Source: Nocardia transvalensis NBRC 15921 (lineage in GTDB: Bacteria > Actinomycetota > Actinomycetes > Mycobacteriales > Mycobacteriaceae). From it: a stretch of 64,000 bases of DNA. The position numbers and the translations under genes were made by a program. The notes below the pieces were generated by a model. That model was not told the origin of the DNA. It did not search any database and saw only the letters and a program-made list of their open reading frames with translations. Positions 1-8,421 of the stretch are shown here, piece by piece. Position 1 is the first letter of the stretch. Each line of letters starts with the position of its first letter. The DNA lies in NCBI RefSeq assembly GCF_000308875.1, contig NZ_BAGL01000121.1, forward strand, positions 1 through 64,000. The letters are read 5' to 3'.

Positions 1-231
1 CAACTCGCGCGGGCGCACGCCCTGCTCGACGGGCGCGATTTCGTGCTGCCCGAGGACGTCAAGCTGCTGGCGGTCCCCGTGCTGTCGCATCGCCTCGCCC
101 TGCGCGCCGAGACCTGGGTGCGGCGGGTGCGCGGGGAGAGCGTCGTGCAGGACATTCTCGATCGCGTTCCGGTCCCGCGGATACCGGCGCGGCCGGAGTC
201 CAACGGTCTGGTGCGGTCGCATGGCCGCTGA
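1..231 (+). CDS. MoxR-family AAA+ ATPase, C-terminal end (partial)
   Basis: The reading frame is open from the first base and ends at the TGA at 229-231, so the gene begins left of the window. The visible 76 residues match the C-terminal lid region of MoxR ATPases: an ARA-x-ALL-x-GRDFV-x-PEDV segment, then a VLSHRL-x-L helix and a short Pro/Arg tail. MoxR proteins are ATP-driven chaperone-like factors that usually act on products of neighbouring DUF58 genes. The gene overlaps the following DUF4129 gene by 11 bp and clearly belongs to the same operon. The Walker motifs lie outside the window. Confidence 0.85.
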   Translation, partial: QLARAHALLDGRDFVLPEDVKLLAVPVLSHRLALRAETWVRRVRGESVVQDILDRVPVPRIPARPESNGLVRSHGR

Positions 232-1135
232 CCGCGCGCGAGCCCTGCGGCACACGCTGCCGGTACTGGTCGCCGTGCTGGCGTCGGTCGTCGGCGTCGC
301 CGGATCCCTGCCCGGGAGTTCCGGCGCGCGGGCCGGGGCGGATTCGCCGCAGAGCACGGTTCCCCTGGTGAGCCTCGCGATCGTGGCGCTGTTCGTCGTC
401 GGTGTCGCGGCGGTGTCGTTCCTGCGCCGGCCGCCCGTCCGCGCCTCGGGGCCGGGTACGTCCGAGACGCGCGTGAAGTGGCCGTGGCGAGGGCGTCGGC
501 GGTGGCGTGATGCGTCGATCGTCGCGGTGCTCGTGCTGGTCGTCGCCGTGGCGCCGGTCGCCGTCGGCCGGATCTTCCCGTCCCCGCACGGCACACCCGC
601 GCAGTCCGAGACCCAGCAGGCGCCGGCGGAGGAGGAGCCAGCCGCCCAGCCGGAGCGGACGGTTCGCACCCGCGACGTCCGGGGGGATCGGCCCGTGGTG
701 GTCGCCGTCGCCGCGATGGTGTCGGTGGTGGGTGCGGCGCTGGTGGTCGTCTTCGTGCGGGCCGTGCGCCGCAGGCCGCATCCGGCGGCGCCGGGAACGG
801 ATGCGGCGGTGCGCGAATCGGTGCTGCGCGCGGCGACGGAGGGACTGTCGGAATTGGCTGTGCCACACCTCGATCCGCGCAGTGCGATCATCGCGTGTTA
901 CGACACGATGGAACGGGAACTGGCGGCGGTTCCGGTCATCGCGCCGACCGCGTCGGATACCCCGACCGAGATCCTCGCCCGCGCCGTCACCGGCGGGATC
1001 GTCGCCCGCGAGCCCGCGACACGGCTGGTCCGATTGTTCTCCGAGGCCCGATTCAGCGCGCACCCGATGACCGAGGCACACCGGTCGGAGGCGAAGTCGT
1101 TGCTGCGCGCCGTACTGCCGGAGCGGGGCCGATGA
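221..1135 (+). CDS. DUF4129 domain membrane protein
   Basis: 304 residues. There is an N-terminal membrane segment (about 10-30), two more hydrophobic segments (about 45-65 and 95-115), a Pro/Glu-rich extracellular-type linker, and another membrane helix near 165-185. The C-terminal 100 residues match DUF4129: the Y-D-x-M-E-x-E-L core and the AR-x-VTGGI / LV-x-LFSEARFS segment are visible. DUF4129 proteins sit with MoxR and DUF58 proteins and resemble a degenerate transglutaminase-associated module; their biochemical role is not established. The start overlaps the moxR end by 11 bp, and the stop overlaps the next start as ATGA. Confidence 0.8.
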   Translation: MAADRARALRHTLPVLVAVLASVVGVAGSLPGSSGARAGADSPQSTVPLVSLAIVALFVVGVAAVSFLRRPPVRASGPGTSETRVKWPWRGRRRWRDASIVAVLVLVVAVAPVAVGRIFPSPHGTPAQSETQQAPAEEEPAAQPERTVRTRDVRGDRPVVVAVAAMVSVVGAALVVVFVRAVRRRPHPAAPGTDAAVRESVLRAATEGLSELAVPHLDPRSAIIACYDTMERELAAVPVIAPTASDTPTEILARAVTGGIVAREPATRLVRLFSEARFSAHPMTEAHRSEAKSLLRAVLPERGR

Positions 1136-1623
1136 CGACCGGATTCGATCGCAGGGCGATCCTGCTGCTCGTGGTGCTGGCCGGAACACACGGGGCGGCA
1201 CTGGTGTTCGAGCGCCGGCTGCTGCCCGCCGCCGGGGCCGGAATTCTTACGCTGACCGTGGTGGCCCTCGGCCGGTTCCGGCCCGGCCCCCTCGCGAACG
1301 GATCGGATCCGGCGGCGGACCCTCCCGAGCCGGACCGGTTCCTGCGCTGGCGGGCGCGCGCCACGGTACTGCTGGAGTACGCCGACGGGTCGCGCGCGGA
1401 ATGGGACAGGCATGTCCGGCCCATCCTGGCTCGGGAATTCCAGCTGGCCGTCGGGCATCGCGAGACGGGTGGCGGCGCGGCGCCGGAGATCGGTCGCGAC
1501 TTCTTCGGCGCGAGGCTGTGGCCGTGGGTCGACCCGGGGGCCGTCGCCCCGGCGGGTACCACCGAACCCGGACCGGGCGGGGGCGTCTTCCTCGAGATCC
1601 TCGAGCGGCTGGAGCGGCTGTGA
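1132..1623 (+). CDS. small membrane-anchored protein of the MoxR-DUF58 operon
   Basis: 163 residues, starting at the ATG that overlaps the preceding stop as ATGA (1132-1135). Two hydrophobic helices lie at about 10-28 and 33-48, followed by a soluble domain rich in Arg and acidic residues and ending in a Leu-rich helix. I do not recognise a named family from sequence alone. The position between DUF4129 and DUF58 genes is typical of a small accessory membrane subunit in actinobacterial MoxR loci. Function is unknown; the assignment rests on operon context. Confidence 0.65.
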   Translation: MTTGFDRRAILLLVVLAGTHGAALVFERRLLPAAGAGILTLTVVALGRFRPGPLANGSDPAADPPEPDRFLRWRARATVLLEYADGSRAEWDRHVRPILAREFQLAVGHRETGGGAAPEIGRDFFGARLWPWVDPGAVAPAGTTEPGPGGGVFLEILERLERL

Positions 1624-3008
1624 ACGACGGTGCGGTACAGGTGGATACGGGACCGGTGGCCCTGGACCGGCGGCCCTCCTCCCGCGCGATCGCGATGATC
1701 GCCTGTGCGGGCCTGGTCGCCGCGCTCGCCGTCGGCTCCTCGCGGCCCGAACTGTTGGCCTTCGCCGCGCCGCTGATCGGATTCGTCGCCGCCCCCCTCC
1801 GCACGGCGCGCACCGAGATCACTGTGGTCGCCGCGCGGGAAGCCCCGGGCCGGGCCGACGTCGTGCGCTGCGCGGAGGGCGAACCGGTCGTCATCCACCT
1901 GTCCGCCGTCGTCACCGCGGGCCGGGCCTTCATCCGCTGCCGCCCGCTGCCCGTCCCCGGCCTGACGATCGTCGCCGCCGATTCCGGGGGCGTGCCCGGG
2001 ACGGAGCGGGATGTCGATGCCGTGTATTCCGGGGGTGCCCCGGAGATCCGGGGTGAGGGTGCCGGGCCGGGCGCGGCCATGTATTCCGGGGGTGCCCCCG
2101 AGGTCCGGGGCGACGGTGCCGGGCCGGGCGCGTCCATCGCGGTGACGGTGACGGCCGACAGGTGGGGGCGCTATCCGCTTCCGGTCGAGGTGGTGGCCAT
2201 CGGTGAGGCGGGACTGACGCGAGGCGTTGCCGTGCGGTATCCCGTTGTCCTGCAAGTATTCCCGGTTACGGGCGGGCCGGGCCCGGACATGATCGACAAC
2301 CCTTCGCTCGCGCGGATCGGTTCGCAGTGCTCGACGCGGCCGGGGGCCGGCATGGAATTCGCCGATATCCGGCCGTTCGTGCCCGGTGATCGGATCCGCG
2401 CGGTCAATTGGCGGGTGAGCGCGCGGCGCGGGAGCGTGTTCGTGACCGACCGTTACGGCGAACTCGCCCGGGACGTGGTCGTTCTGGTCGACGAGGGCGG
2501 CGATCCGGGACCCCCCGCCCGTGACCGCGTCGTGCGCGGCGCCGTCGAGATCGCGCAGGCGGCGCTGCGGTCGGGGGATCGCGTCGGGATCGTCTGCCTG
2601 GGCCGAGCTCCGCGATGGCTGGCCGTAAGTTCGGATCGCCGCCAATTCACCGGACTGGTCGCGACCCTGCTCGATCCGGGCGAGCGGGCCGCGGTCCCCT
2701 TCGACGGCACGGTGCCGCCGCGCTGGTCGGTGCCGCCGGGCGCGACGGTCGTCGCCCTGACCGCACTGCTGGATTCCGGCGTCGTCTCCGCACTGCTGGA
2801 TCTGCGGCGGCGCGGGCACCGGGTCGTGGCCGTCGATGTCCTCGAGCACCCGTTCCGGACGCCGGCCGAACCGCTGGTCCGGCGCCTGTGGTCGCTGGAG
2901 AGAACGGGGGTGCACCGCGATCTGGGCGCTGTCGGCGTCGAAGTCGTCGCGTGGCCGCCGGAGACGGCGCTCGCGGATGCGCTGCGGGCCACGGGGTCTC
3001 GGCGATGA
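1620..3008 (+). CDS. DUF58 domain protein
   Basis: 462 residues, GTG start overlapping the previous stop (GTGA, 1620-1623). Two membrane helices lie near the N-terminus (about 20-60). The DUF58 signature is clear near residues 240-270: a G-x-EFADIRPFVPGDRIRAVNW motif, followed by an ARR-x-x-x-FV-x-DRYGE segment and a VWA-like region (VVVLVDEG) with the expected beta-alpha spacing. DUF58 proteins are membrane-associated VWA-like partners of MoxR ATPases. A perfect-length tandem duplication of 19 residues interrupts the linker before the core (see the repeat entry). A translated ATGA overlap leads into the next gene. Confidence 0.85.
   Translation: MNDGAVQVDTGPVALDRRPSSRAIAMIACAGLVAALAVGSSRPELLAFAAPLIGFVAAPLRTARTEITVVAAREAPGRADVVRCAEGEPVVIHLSAVVTAGRAFIRCRPLPVPGLTIVAADSGGVPGTERDVDAVYSGGAPEIRGEGAGPGAAMYSGGAPEVRGDGAGPGASIAVTVTADRWGRYPLPVEVVAIGEAGLTRGVAVRYPVVLQVFPVTGGPGPDMIDNPSLARIGSQCSTRPGAGMEFADIRPFVPGDRIRAVNWRVSARRGSVFVTDRYGELARDVVVLVDEGGDPGPPARDRVVRGAVEIAQAALRSGDRVGIVCLGRAPRWLAVSSDRRQFTGLVATLLDPGERAAVPFDGTVPPRWSVPPGATVVALTALLDSGVVSALLDLRRRGHRVVAVDVLEHPFRTPAEPLVRRLWSLERTGVHRDLGAVGVEVVAWPPETALADALRATGSRR
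2024..2137 (+). repeat. in-frame 57-bp tandem duplication inside the DUF58 gene
   Basis: Two adjacent 57-bp units (2024-2080 and 2081-2137) differ at only a few positions. Each encodes 19 residues of the pattern (V/M)-YSGGAPE-(I/V)-RG-(E/D)-GAGPGA. A weaker related stretch (ATTCCGGGGGCG) begins at 1981. The unit length keeps the frame, so the protein gains a Gly/Pro/Ala-rich linker between the N-terminal membrane part and the DUF58 core. Confidence 0.9.
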
Positions 3009-3553
3009 GCGGCCCGGGCACGGTCGCCGTGGCCGCCGGGGCGATACTCGTCGCCGCGATCCCCTGGGACGGCGGCGCACCGCTCGCCCTCGCCGGTCGG
3101 CTGCTGGTGGCGGTGCTCGTTCTCGCGGGGCTGCGCTCTCTGTGGCCCGCGGGTGTCGCCGTCGTCCTCGCGGCCGCGGCCATGGCACGGTTCGGCGCGA
3201 GTGCGGGCGAGATGGCGCTCGCCGGGCTGGCGGCGACCGCGTATCTCGCGGGTGCGCGGGGGCTCGCGCACCGAGACGACCGGATCGAGCTGTCCGTCCG
3301 GGCCGCCACCGCCGGCGGGTACGGACTCGCGGCCTGGGGCGCGTGCGCCGCGGTGGTCGCGGTGCCCTGGGCGCCGCTCCTCGCGCCCGTCGCGGGCCTG
3401 ATCTGGATCGTGCTGTCGCTGCGCGCGCTGTACGACGGGGGTCGGCGAGCGGGACGTCAGCGCCACGTCAGGGGCTCCGATCAGGCTGATGACGACCCGG
3501 CACACCGAACGGTTCTGGAGGACAGCCATGTCGGCATATCGAACAACCGATGA
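3005..3553 (+). CDS. small multi-pass membrane protein, end of the MoxR-DUF58 operon
   Basis: 182 residues, ATG overlapping the DUF58 stop as ATGA (3005-3008). About five hydrophobic, Ala/Val/Leu-rich helices fill residues 5-150, followed by a polar tail of about 35 residues. The tail coding region overlaps the start of the downstream DUF2156 gene by 26 bp, so the true end could be functional only up to the last helix. No family is recognised. The context says it is the last membrane component of the MoxR locus. Confidence 0.65.
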   Translation: MSGPGTVAVAAGAILVAAIPWDGGAPLALAGRLLVAVLVLAGLRSLWPAGVAVVLAAAAMARFGASAGEMALAGLAATAYLAGARGLAHRDDRIELSVRAATAGGYGLAAWGACAAVVAVPWAPLLAPVAGLIWIVLSLRALYDGGRRAGRQRHVRGSDQADDDPAHRTVLEDSHVGISNNR

Positions 3554-4535
3554 GATACGGCAGGAGCCGCGCGGCGGCGTGGTCGCCGCCGTCGCGGCCA
3601 ACGCCGATCACCCCAGCGGGTTCATCGCGTGCAACGACGAGACCGAACACTATGTGGCAGAAGGTATTCCAGGTTTGGTGCCGTACCGCACCCGCGGCCG
3701 GTCGGTCCTGGTCCTCGGCGGGCCGTTCGCGCCGCGCGGTGACCGCGAGCGCCTGCTGGACGCCTTCCTGGGTGAGGTCGTCCGGCGTCGCCGCGTCGTC
3801 GTCGTGCAGGTGCGGCCCGATGACGTCGAACTCTTCGTTCGCCGCGGCTTCTCGGTGAACCAGTTCGGCTGTTCGTATTCGATCGACCTGAGCGCGTTCA
3901 CGAGCAAGGGCAAGCCGCTCGCCAAGGTCCGGCAGAATATCTCGCGGGCGAAACGCGAGGGCACCACCGTCACGGAGGTCACCGACGACTCGCGGCGGGA
4001 CGAACTGGACGCCATCGACCGGCAGTGGTTGCGCGCCAAGGGATGGCACGTGAAGCAGCTCGACTTCATGGTGGGCCAGCGGGGTGGCCGCGGCGCCGCC
4101 GCGCGCCGGTTGTTCGTCGCCGAGCGCGACGGCCGTATCACCGGGTATGTGTCCTACTCACCGGCGTACGGCTCCCGCCCCGGCTGGCTCTACGACCTCA
4201 CCAGGCGCACGCCCGGCGACTCGGTCGGAACGGTCGAGCTGATCAATTTCACCGCGCTGAACCAATTCAAGGACGAGGGCGCGCAGTGGCTGCACCTCGG
4301 TCTGACTCCCTTCGCCGGCATGGGTTCCGACGACCACGAGGGTGCCAGCGGCGTGGTGCGATGGGTGCTGCGGACGGTGTCGGAGCGGGGCGCGTTCCTC
4401 TACCCGGCCCGCACCCAGCAGGCATTCAAACTCAAATGGGCGCCGCACGTCATCGAGCCCGAGTACCTGGCCTTCGGCGGCGGTCCCCGGCCGAGTTCGA
4501 TCTGGCAACTGTTGCGCATAACCAATTCGATCTGA
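3528..4535 (+). CDS. DUF2156 / phosphatidylglycerol lysyltransferase-like GNAT-fold protein
   Basis: 335 residues. I chose the ATG at 3528 because GGAG lies 7 nt upstream; an ATG at 3489 exists but has no ribosome-binding site. The sequence matches the C-terminal, soluble half of LPG synthases (DUF2156, tandem GNAT folds). Visible hallmarks are the SV-x-VLGGPF segment, the KVRQNISRAKREG basic helix, the W-L-x-KGW-x-x-K motif, GYVSYSP-x-YG, and the ELINF / LHLGL-x-PF-x-GM segment near 240-275. MprF-type enzymes use aminoacyl-tRNA to modify membrane lipids, but the N-terminal flippase half is absent here, so lipid or another substrate is open. It is followed 15 bp later by the HD gene with which it is probably co-transcribed. 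Confidence 0.75.
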   Translation: MSAYRTTDEIRQEPRGGVVAAVAANADHPSGFIACNDETEHYVAEGIPGLVPYRTRGRSVLVLGGPFAPRGDRERLLDAFLGEVVRRRRVVVVQVRPDDVELFVRRGFSVNQFGCSYSIDLSAFTSKGKPLAKVRQNISRAKREGTTVTEVTDDSRRDELDAIDRQWLRAKGWHVKQLDFMVGQRGGRGAAARRLFVAERDGRITGYVSYSPAYGSRPGWLYDLTRRTPGDSVGTVELINFTALNQFKDEGAQWLHLGLTPFAGMGSDDHEGASGVVRWVLRTVSERGAFLYPARTQQAFKLKWAPHVIEPEYLAFGGGPRPSSIWQLLRITNSI

Positions 4536-4550
4536 CGAGGAGTACGGACC

Positions 4551-5306
4551 ATGTCGCAGAACGGGAATCGCCCCGCGGGACGGCTCGGCTGGGCGGACAA
4601 GCTCGGCTTCGCTCGCCGGGCCGCCGCGGCACAGCTCGCCGGCCTGCCCGGTGTGGTGCGGGCGGGGCTGGGCAGAGGCGGTCACGGGCGCTCGGTCACC
4701 CTGGCCGAGGCGCCACCGGACAGCCGGCTGAGCCGTCTGGCGGTGGAGCTGGCCGAAGCGGCATACGGTGAGCCGCTGCTGCTACATACCTTGCGCTGCT
4801 GGTATTTCGGTGATGTCTTCGCGCAACTCGCCGGGTGCCGCTACGACCCCGAACTCCTGTACATCGCGGCCCTGCTGCACGATATCGGCCTCACCGAGAG
4901 GTTCGCGCCGGCCGCCGACGCCGCGTGTTTCGCGGTGCACGGGAGCGACGTCGCGCGCGCCCAGCTCGAAAAGTGGGGCGCGGACGCGGATTTCGCGGCG
5001 ACGGTGTCCGCGGCCATCGCGCTGCACATGGACGTGCGGGTACCGCGCGAGCGCGGCGCCGAGGCGTATCTGCTGCATGCCGGTGCGCATCTGGACGTCG
5101 CCGGCGTGCGCAGCGGCGATCTTCCGCGCGAGACGCTCGAACAGATCCTGCGGCGGTATCCGCGCACCGAATTCCCGGGGGTGTTCCTGTCCGCCATGCG
5201 TCGCGAGGCGCGGGAGCGGCCGGATTCGCGGGCGGCCGTGATGTGGAAGCAGGGGATGCGCTTTCCGGTTCAGACGAACCCGCTGAACCGGATGTTGACC
5301 TCCTGA
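4551..5306 (+). CDS. HD-domain hydrolase
   Basis: 251 residues, ATG preceded by GAGGAG. The metal-binding HD signature is clear: H in the LHTLRCWYF helix (about residue 82), LLHDIG (about 107-112), and a later LHMDV with a further His. This arrangement resembles the cyanamide-hydratase / metal-dependent phosphohydrolase subgroup. The substrate cannot be predicted. It is tightly linked to the DUF2156 gene, which suggests a two-gene operon; the pair is followed by a promoter for the MMPL gene. Confidence 0.75.
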   Translation: MSQNGNRPAGRLGWADKLGFARRAAAAQLAGLPGVVRAGLGRGGHGRSVTLAEAPPDSRLSRLAVELAEAAYGEPLLLHTLRCWYFGDVFAQLAGCRYDPELLYIAALLHDIGLTERFAPAADAACFAVHGSDVARAQLEKWGADADFAATVSAAIALHMDVRVPRERGAEAYLLHAGAHLDVAGVRSGDLPRETLEQILRRYPRTEFPGVFLSAMRREARERPDSRAAVMWKQGMRFPVQTNPLNRMLTS

Positions 5307-5341
5307 CATACGCTCAGTAAAGTTACCGACTGATAGTCGGT
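5295..5341 (+). promoter_or_regulatory. putative promoter and palindromic operator of the MMPL gene
   Basis: A TTGACC hexamer (5295-5300) is followed after 17 bp by TAAAGT (5318-5323). Immediately downstream is a perfect inverted repeat, ACCGACTGATAGTCGGT (5325-5341; 7-bp arms, 3-bp spacer). The palindrome would overlap the transcription start, as expected for a TetR-type repressor site. The start codon follows about 25 bp later. No cognate repressor gene is adjacent. Confidence 0.5.
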
Positions 5342-5366
5342 GAGTGCATCGTGTTAGGTACTCGAC

Positions 5367-7670
5367 GTGTTGGGGGTTGCCGTGGTCCGGATCAGACTGC
5401 TGACCAGATTCGCCGAGCTGGCGTCGCGGGCGCCCCGTGCCGTGCTCGCCTGCGCGTTCGCGGTGCTGGTGGTGACCGGCGTCTACGGCCTGCCGGCGAG
5501 CCTGCAGCTTCCGGCCGCGGGATACGACGTCCCCGATTCGCAGTCCGACCGCGCCGACCAGGCCCTCGAGCGGGAATTCGGCGCCGGCGGGTACACGATC
5601 GTGTTCACGGTCCGCACGCCCGCCGGGGTCGACAGCCCGGCCGCCCGGCAGCGTGGCGACGCCATCGCCGCCGCGCTCGGTTCCTCCCCGCACATCCGCA
5701 ACGTGATGTCCTACTGGACGGCGCCCGCGCCGCTGAACGGGTCGTTCCGGGGCACCGACGGTGATGTCGCCCTGGTCGCGGCGCGGATCGCGGGCAACGA
5801 TCGGGAGGCGACCGAGCGGGCCGAGCAGGTGGCGGCCCCGCTGATCGGCGACCACGACGGGGTCGCGGTGGAGGCGGGCGGCCAGGCGCTCACCTACAGC
5901 GAGGGCGGCCATCAGTCGAAGAACGATCTGTTCCTCATGGAGGCCATCGCCTTTCCGCTCACCTTCGTCGCGCTGGTGTGGATCTTCGGCAGCGCGCTGG
6001 CCGCCGCGCTGCCGCTCGTGGTGGCGGCGGTGGCGATCGCGGCGTCGGCGGCCGCGCTGAGCCTGATCAACCACGTGGCCAGCGTGTCGGTGTTCGCGGT
6101 CAATCTCGCCACGGCCCTGTGTCTCGCCCTGGCCATCGACTACACGCTGTTCATCGTGAATCGCTACCGGGAGGAACTCGCCGGTGGACGCCCACCGCGT
6201 GAGGCATTGATCCGCACGATGAACACGGCGGGCCGCACGGTGACCTATTCCGCGCTCACCGTGGCATTGACGATCGCCGCGATGGCCGTCTTTCCGCAAT
6301 ATCTGGTGCGATCGCTGGCGTACGCCGGAGTGGTCAGTGTCGCATTCTCGCTGGCGGGGTCACTGCTGGTCGCGCCGGCCCTGCTGGTTGTGCTGGGCAG
6401 CCGTATCGATGCTCTGGATATTCGCCGTCCCCTGGCTCGCCTGCTCGGCCGGCGGGCTCCGGCGGAACACACGTCCACCGACAATCGGTGGTATCGCGTC
6501 GCGATATTCGCCATGCGCCGCGCGGTCCCCGTCACCGTGGTGCTGGGCGCATTCCTGATCGCGCTGGGCGCGCCCGCCGCCGGGATGAAACTCGGTTATC
6601 CGGACGACCGTGTGCTGCCGACCTCGGCCTCCGCACGGCGGGCGGGCGACATTCTCCGCACCGATTTCGCGCAGAATTTCGCCGGTACGGTCTACATCGC
6701 GTTGCCGTCCGGTGTGGATCCGGATCGCCTGAACGGCTATGCGGCCGCATTGTCGCGGGTCGCCGATGTCGTCGGTGTCAATTCGCCCGGCGGAGTGTTC
6801 GCGGGCGGCACCCGCGTCGCTCCGATGGTGTACGACAGCGCGGCGCGCGGTGACGCCGCATATCTGAGTGTGACGACCACGCGCGATCCCTATTCGGACG
6901 CGGGCCGGGATCAGCTGGCGGCACTGAAGGCCGTGGATCCTCCGGCGCGGACATTGTTCGGCGGTCTGGCCCAGCGGAATATCGACAATGTCCGGGGCAT
7001 CACGGACAATACTCCGTACGTGCTGGCGATCATCGCGGTCATGACGTTCGTCCTGATCTTCCTCATGACGGGAAGCCTGATACTGCCCATCAAGGCGCTG
7101 ATCATGAACGTATTCTCGCTCGGCGCCGCGTTCGGCGTACTGGTGTGGATATTTCAGGACGGCCACCTGGCGGCCGCGGGCACCACCGCCACCGGATATT
7201 TCACGGCGTTCATCCCGCCCCTGCTGGCCTGCGTCGCCTACGCCCTCGCCATGGATTACGAGGTCTTCGTACTGTCCCGGATCCGGGAGGAATGGCTGAA
7301 ATCGGGGAGGACGGCGGCCGACAACGAGCGCGCGGTGGGCCTGGGCCTGGCCCGCACCGGGCGGATCGTGACGGCGGCCGCCACCGTGATGATCTTCGTA
7401 TTCCTGGCGATGAGTGCGGGGCAGGTGTCGTTCATGCGCGGTCTCGGTATCGGGCTGACCGTCGGCGTGGCCATGGACGCCTTCCTCGTCCGCCCGTTGC
7501 TGGTGCCCGCGGCGATGCGGTTGATGGGCCGCCTCAACTGGTGGGCGCCGGGACCGCTGGCGCGCTGGCACGAGCGGTGGGGGCTGTCCGAGCAGGAGAC
7601 GCTGCGCGAACCGTCGCCCCGGCCGGGCGGCGAACACCCGGCCGATGCCGAACTGGTGGCCAATGACTAG
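5367..7670 (+). CDS. MMPL/RND-family membrane transporter
   Basis: 767 residues if the GTG at 5367 is used; an in-frame GTG at 5382, 5 nt after a GGGGG tract, is an alternative. The layout is that of MmpL exporters: one N-terminal helix, a periplasmic domain (about 40-185), five or six helices, a second periplasmic domain (about 390-530), and a second helix bundle. Both Asp-Tyr proton-relay pairs are present: ALAIDYTLF-x-V-x-RYREEL near residue 250 and YALAMDYEVFVLSRIREEW near 625. Such proteins export lipids or siderophore-like products. The length is short compared with mycobacterial MmpL3 because the long C-terminal cytoplasmic tail is missing. Neighbouring metabolite genes make export of the cluster product possible, but this is inference. 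Confidence 0.85.
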   Translation: MLGVAVVRIRLLTRFAELASRAPRAVLACAFAVLVVTGVYGLPASLQLPAAGYDVPDSQSDRADQALEREFGAGGYTIVFTVRTPAGVDSPAARQRGDAIAAALGSSPHIRNVMSYWTAPAPLNGSFRGTDGDVALVAARIAGNDREATERAEQVAAPLIGDHDGVAVEAGGQALTYSEGGHQSKNDLFLMEAIAFPLTFVALVWIFGSALAAALPLVVAAVAIAASAAALSLINHVASVSVFAVNLATALCLALAIDYTLFIVNRYREELAGGRPPREALIRTMNTAGRTVTYSALTVALTIAAMAVFPQYLVRSLAYAGVVSVAFSLAGSLLVAPALLVVLGSRIDALDIRRPLARLLGRRAPAEHTSTDNRWYRVAIFAMRRAVPVTVVLGAFLIALGAPAAGMKLGYPDDRVLPTSASARRAGDILRTDFAQNFAGTVYIALPSGVDPDRLNGYAAALSRVADVVGVNSPGGVFAGGTRVAPMVYDSAARGDAAYLSVTTTRDPYSDAGRDQLAALKAVDPPARTLFGGLAQRNIDNVRGITDNTPYVLAIIAVMTFVLIFLMTGSLILPIKALIMNVFSLGAAFGVLVWIFQDGHLAAAGTTATGYFTAFIPPLLACVAYALAMDYEVFVLSRIREEWLKSGRTAADNERAVGLGLARTGRIVTAAATVMIFVFLAMSAGQVSFMRGLGIGLTVGVAMDAFLVRPLLVPAAMRLMGRLNWWAPGPLARWHERWGLSEQETLREPSPRPGGEHPADAELVAND

Positions 7671-7674
7671 CCGG

Positions 7675-8421
7675 TCAGGCGCAGTACGAGTCGCCGAGGG
7701 TCTGGACCAGGCGCCGGCTGGGCCGGACGCCGAGTTCCTCGTGGAGAATCCGTTCGAGCCGGTGGTAGGAGGCCACCGCCTCGGCGTCGCGCCCGGTTTT
7801 GCGGAGCGCGTCGATCAGGGTCTCCCACAGCCGTTCGTTGAGCGGGTTCTCGGAAATGAACTTCCGCCCGTTGAAGATGACCCGGTCGTAACTGCCGAGG
7901 TCGGTCCAGGCCGTCAGGAGAGTTTCCTGCGCGAGCGATCGGGCCGCTGAGAGTTCCTCCGACAGTTTGTGAACGGTCGGGCTGTCCACCACGTCCCGCA
8001 GCGCTTCGCCGCGCCACAGCGCCATCGAATCCTGCAGGATCGTCGACACCACCAACGGTGTCCGCGGCGCGAGTGTGACCGCATGGTCCACCGCGCGGAT
8101 GAAACGAAACGCGTCGATCCGTCCGCGGTCGAGATTTATCCGATAGCCGGCCGATCCGACGGTCTCGATCAGATCCGCCGGCGCCTGCCGCGTCTTCAAC
8201 CAGCGCCGCAATCTCGTGATATGTGCGTGCAGCGCATTGGTTGAATTCTTGGTTGTTTCCGGCAATTCGAGCTCCTCGATGAGCTCATCCCTTCCCACCG
8301 TATCCCCCTGCCGCGCCGAAAGAATGGCCACGATACTACGGAGTTTGTGACCTTCGACACTGCAAGCCGCATCGCCTATCAAAACTCTGAGTGGCCCCAG
8401 AAGTTGGACCTGCACCTGCAC
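7675..8421 (-). CDS. SARP-family transcriptional regulator (OmpR-like HTH + BTAD)
   Basis: 248 residues, convergent with the MMPL gene. The N-terminal 95 residues are the winged-helix domain (LLGPLRVL, LRSIVAILSAR-x-GDTV, ALHAHITRLRRWL, GYRINL). Residues 100-240 are the bacterial transcriptional activation (BTAD) domain ending in ERILHEELGVRPSRRL. This is the minimal size of pathway-specific SARP activators such as ActII-ORF4. It is divergent from the ALDH-halogenase operon across a 245-bp AT-richer intergenic region, so it most likely activates that operon. The gene is AT-richer at its 5' end. Confidence 0.9.
   Translation of the reverse strand: MQVQVQLLGPLRVLIGDAACSVEGHKLRSIVAILSARQGDTVGRDELIEELELPETTKNSTNALHAHITRLRRWLKTRQAPADLIETVGSAGYRINLDRGRIDAFRFIRAVDHAVTLAPRTPLVVSTILQDSMALWRGEALRDVVDSPTVHKLSEELSAARSLAQETLLTAWTDLGSYDRVIFNGRKFISENPLNERLWETLIDALRKTGRDAEAVASYHRLERILHEELGVRPSRRLVQTLGDSYCA

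Noticed and set aside
1053..3188. Long open frame on the minus strand opposite the DUF58 genes
   Set aside because: His/Arg/Pro-rich translation with no domain, antisense to well-supported genes; an artefact of high-GC codon bias.
7645..7950. Plus-strand open frame of 101 codons at the MMPL-SARP junction
   Set aside because: It is the complement of the SARP C-terminus and overlaps the MMPL end; no independent support.
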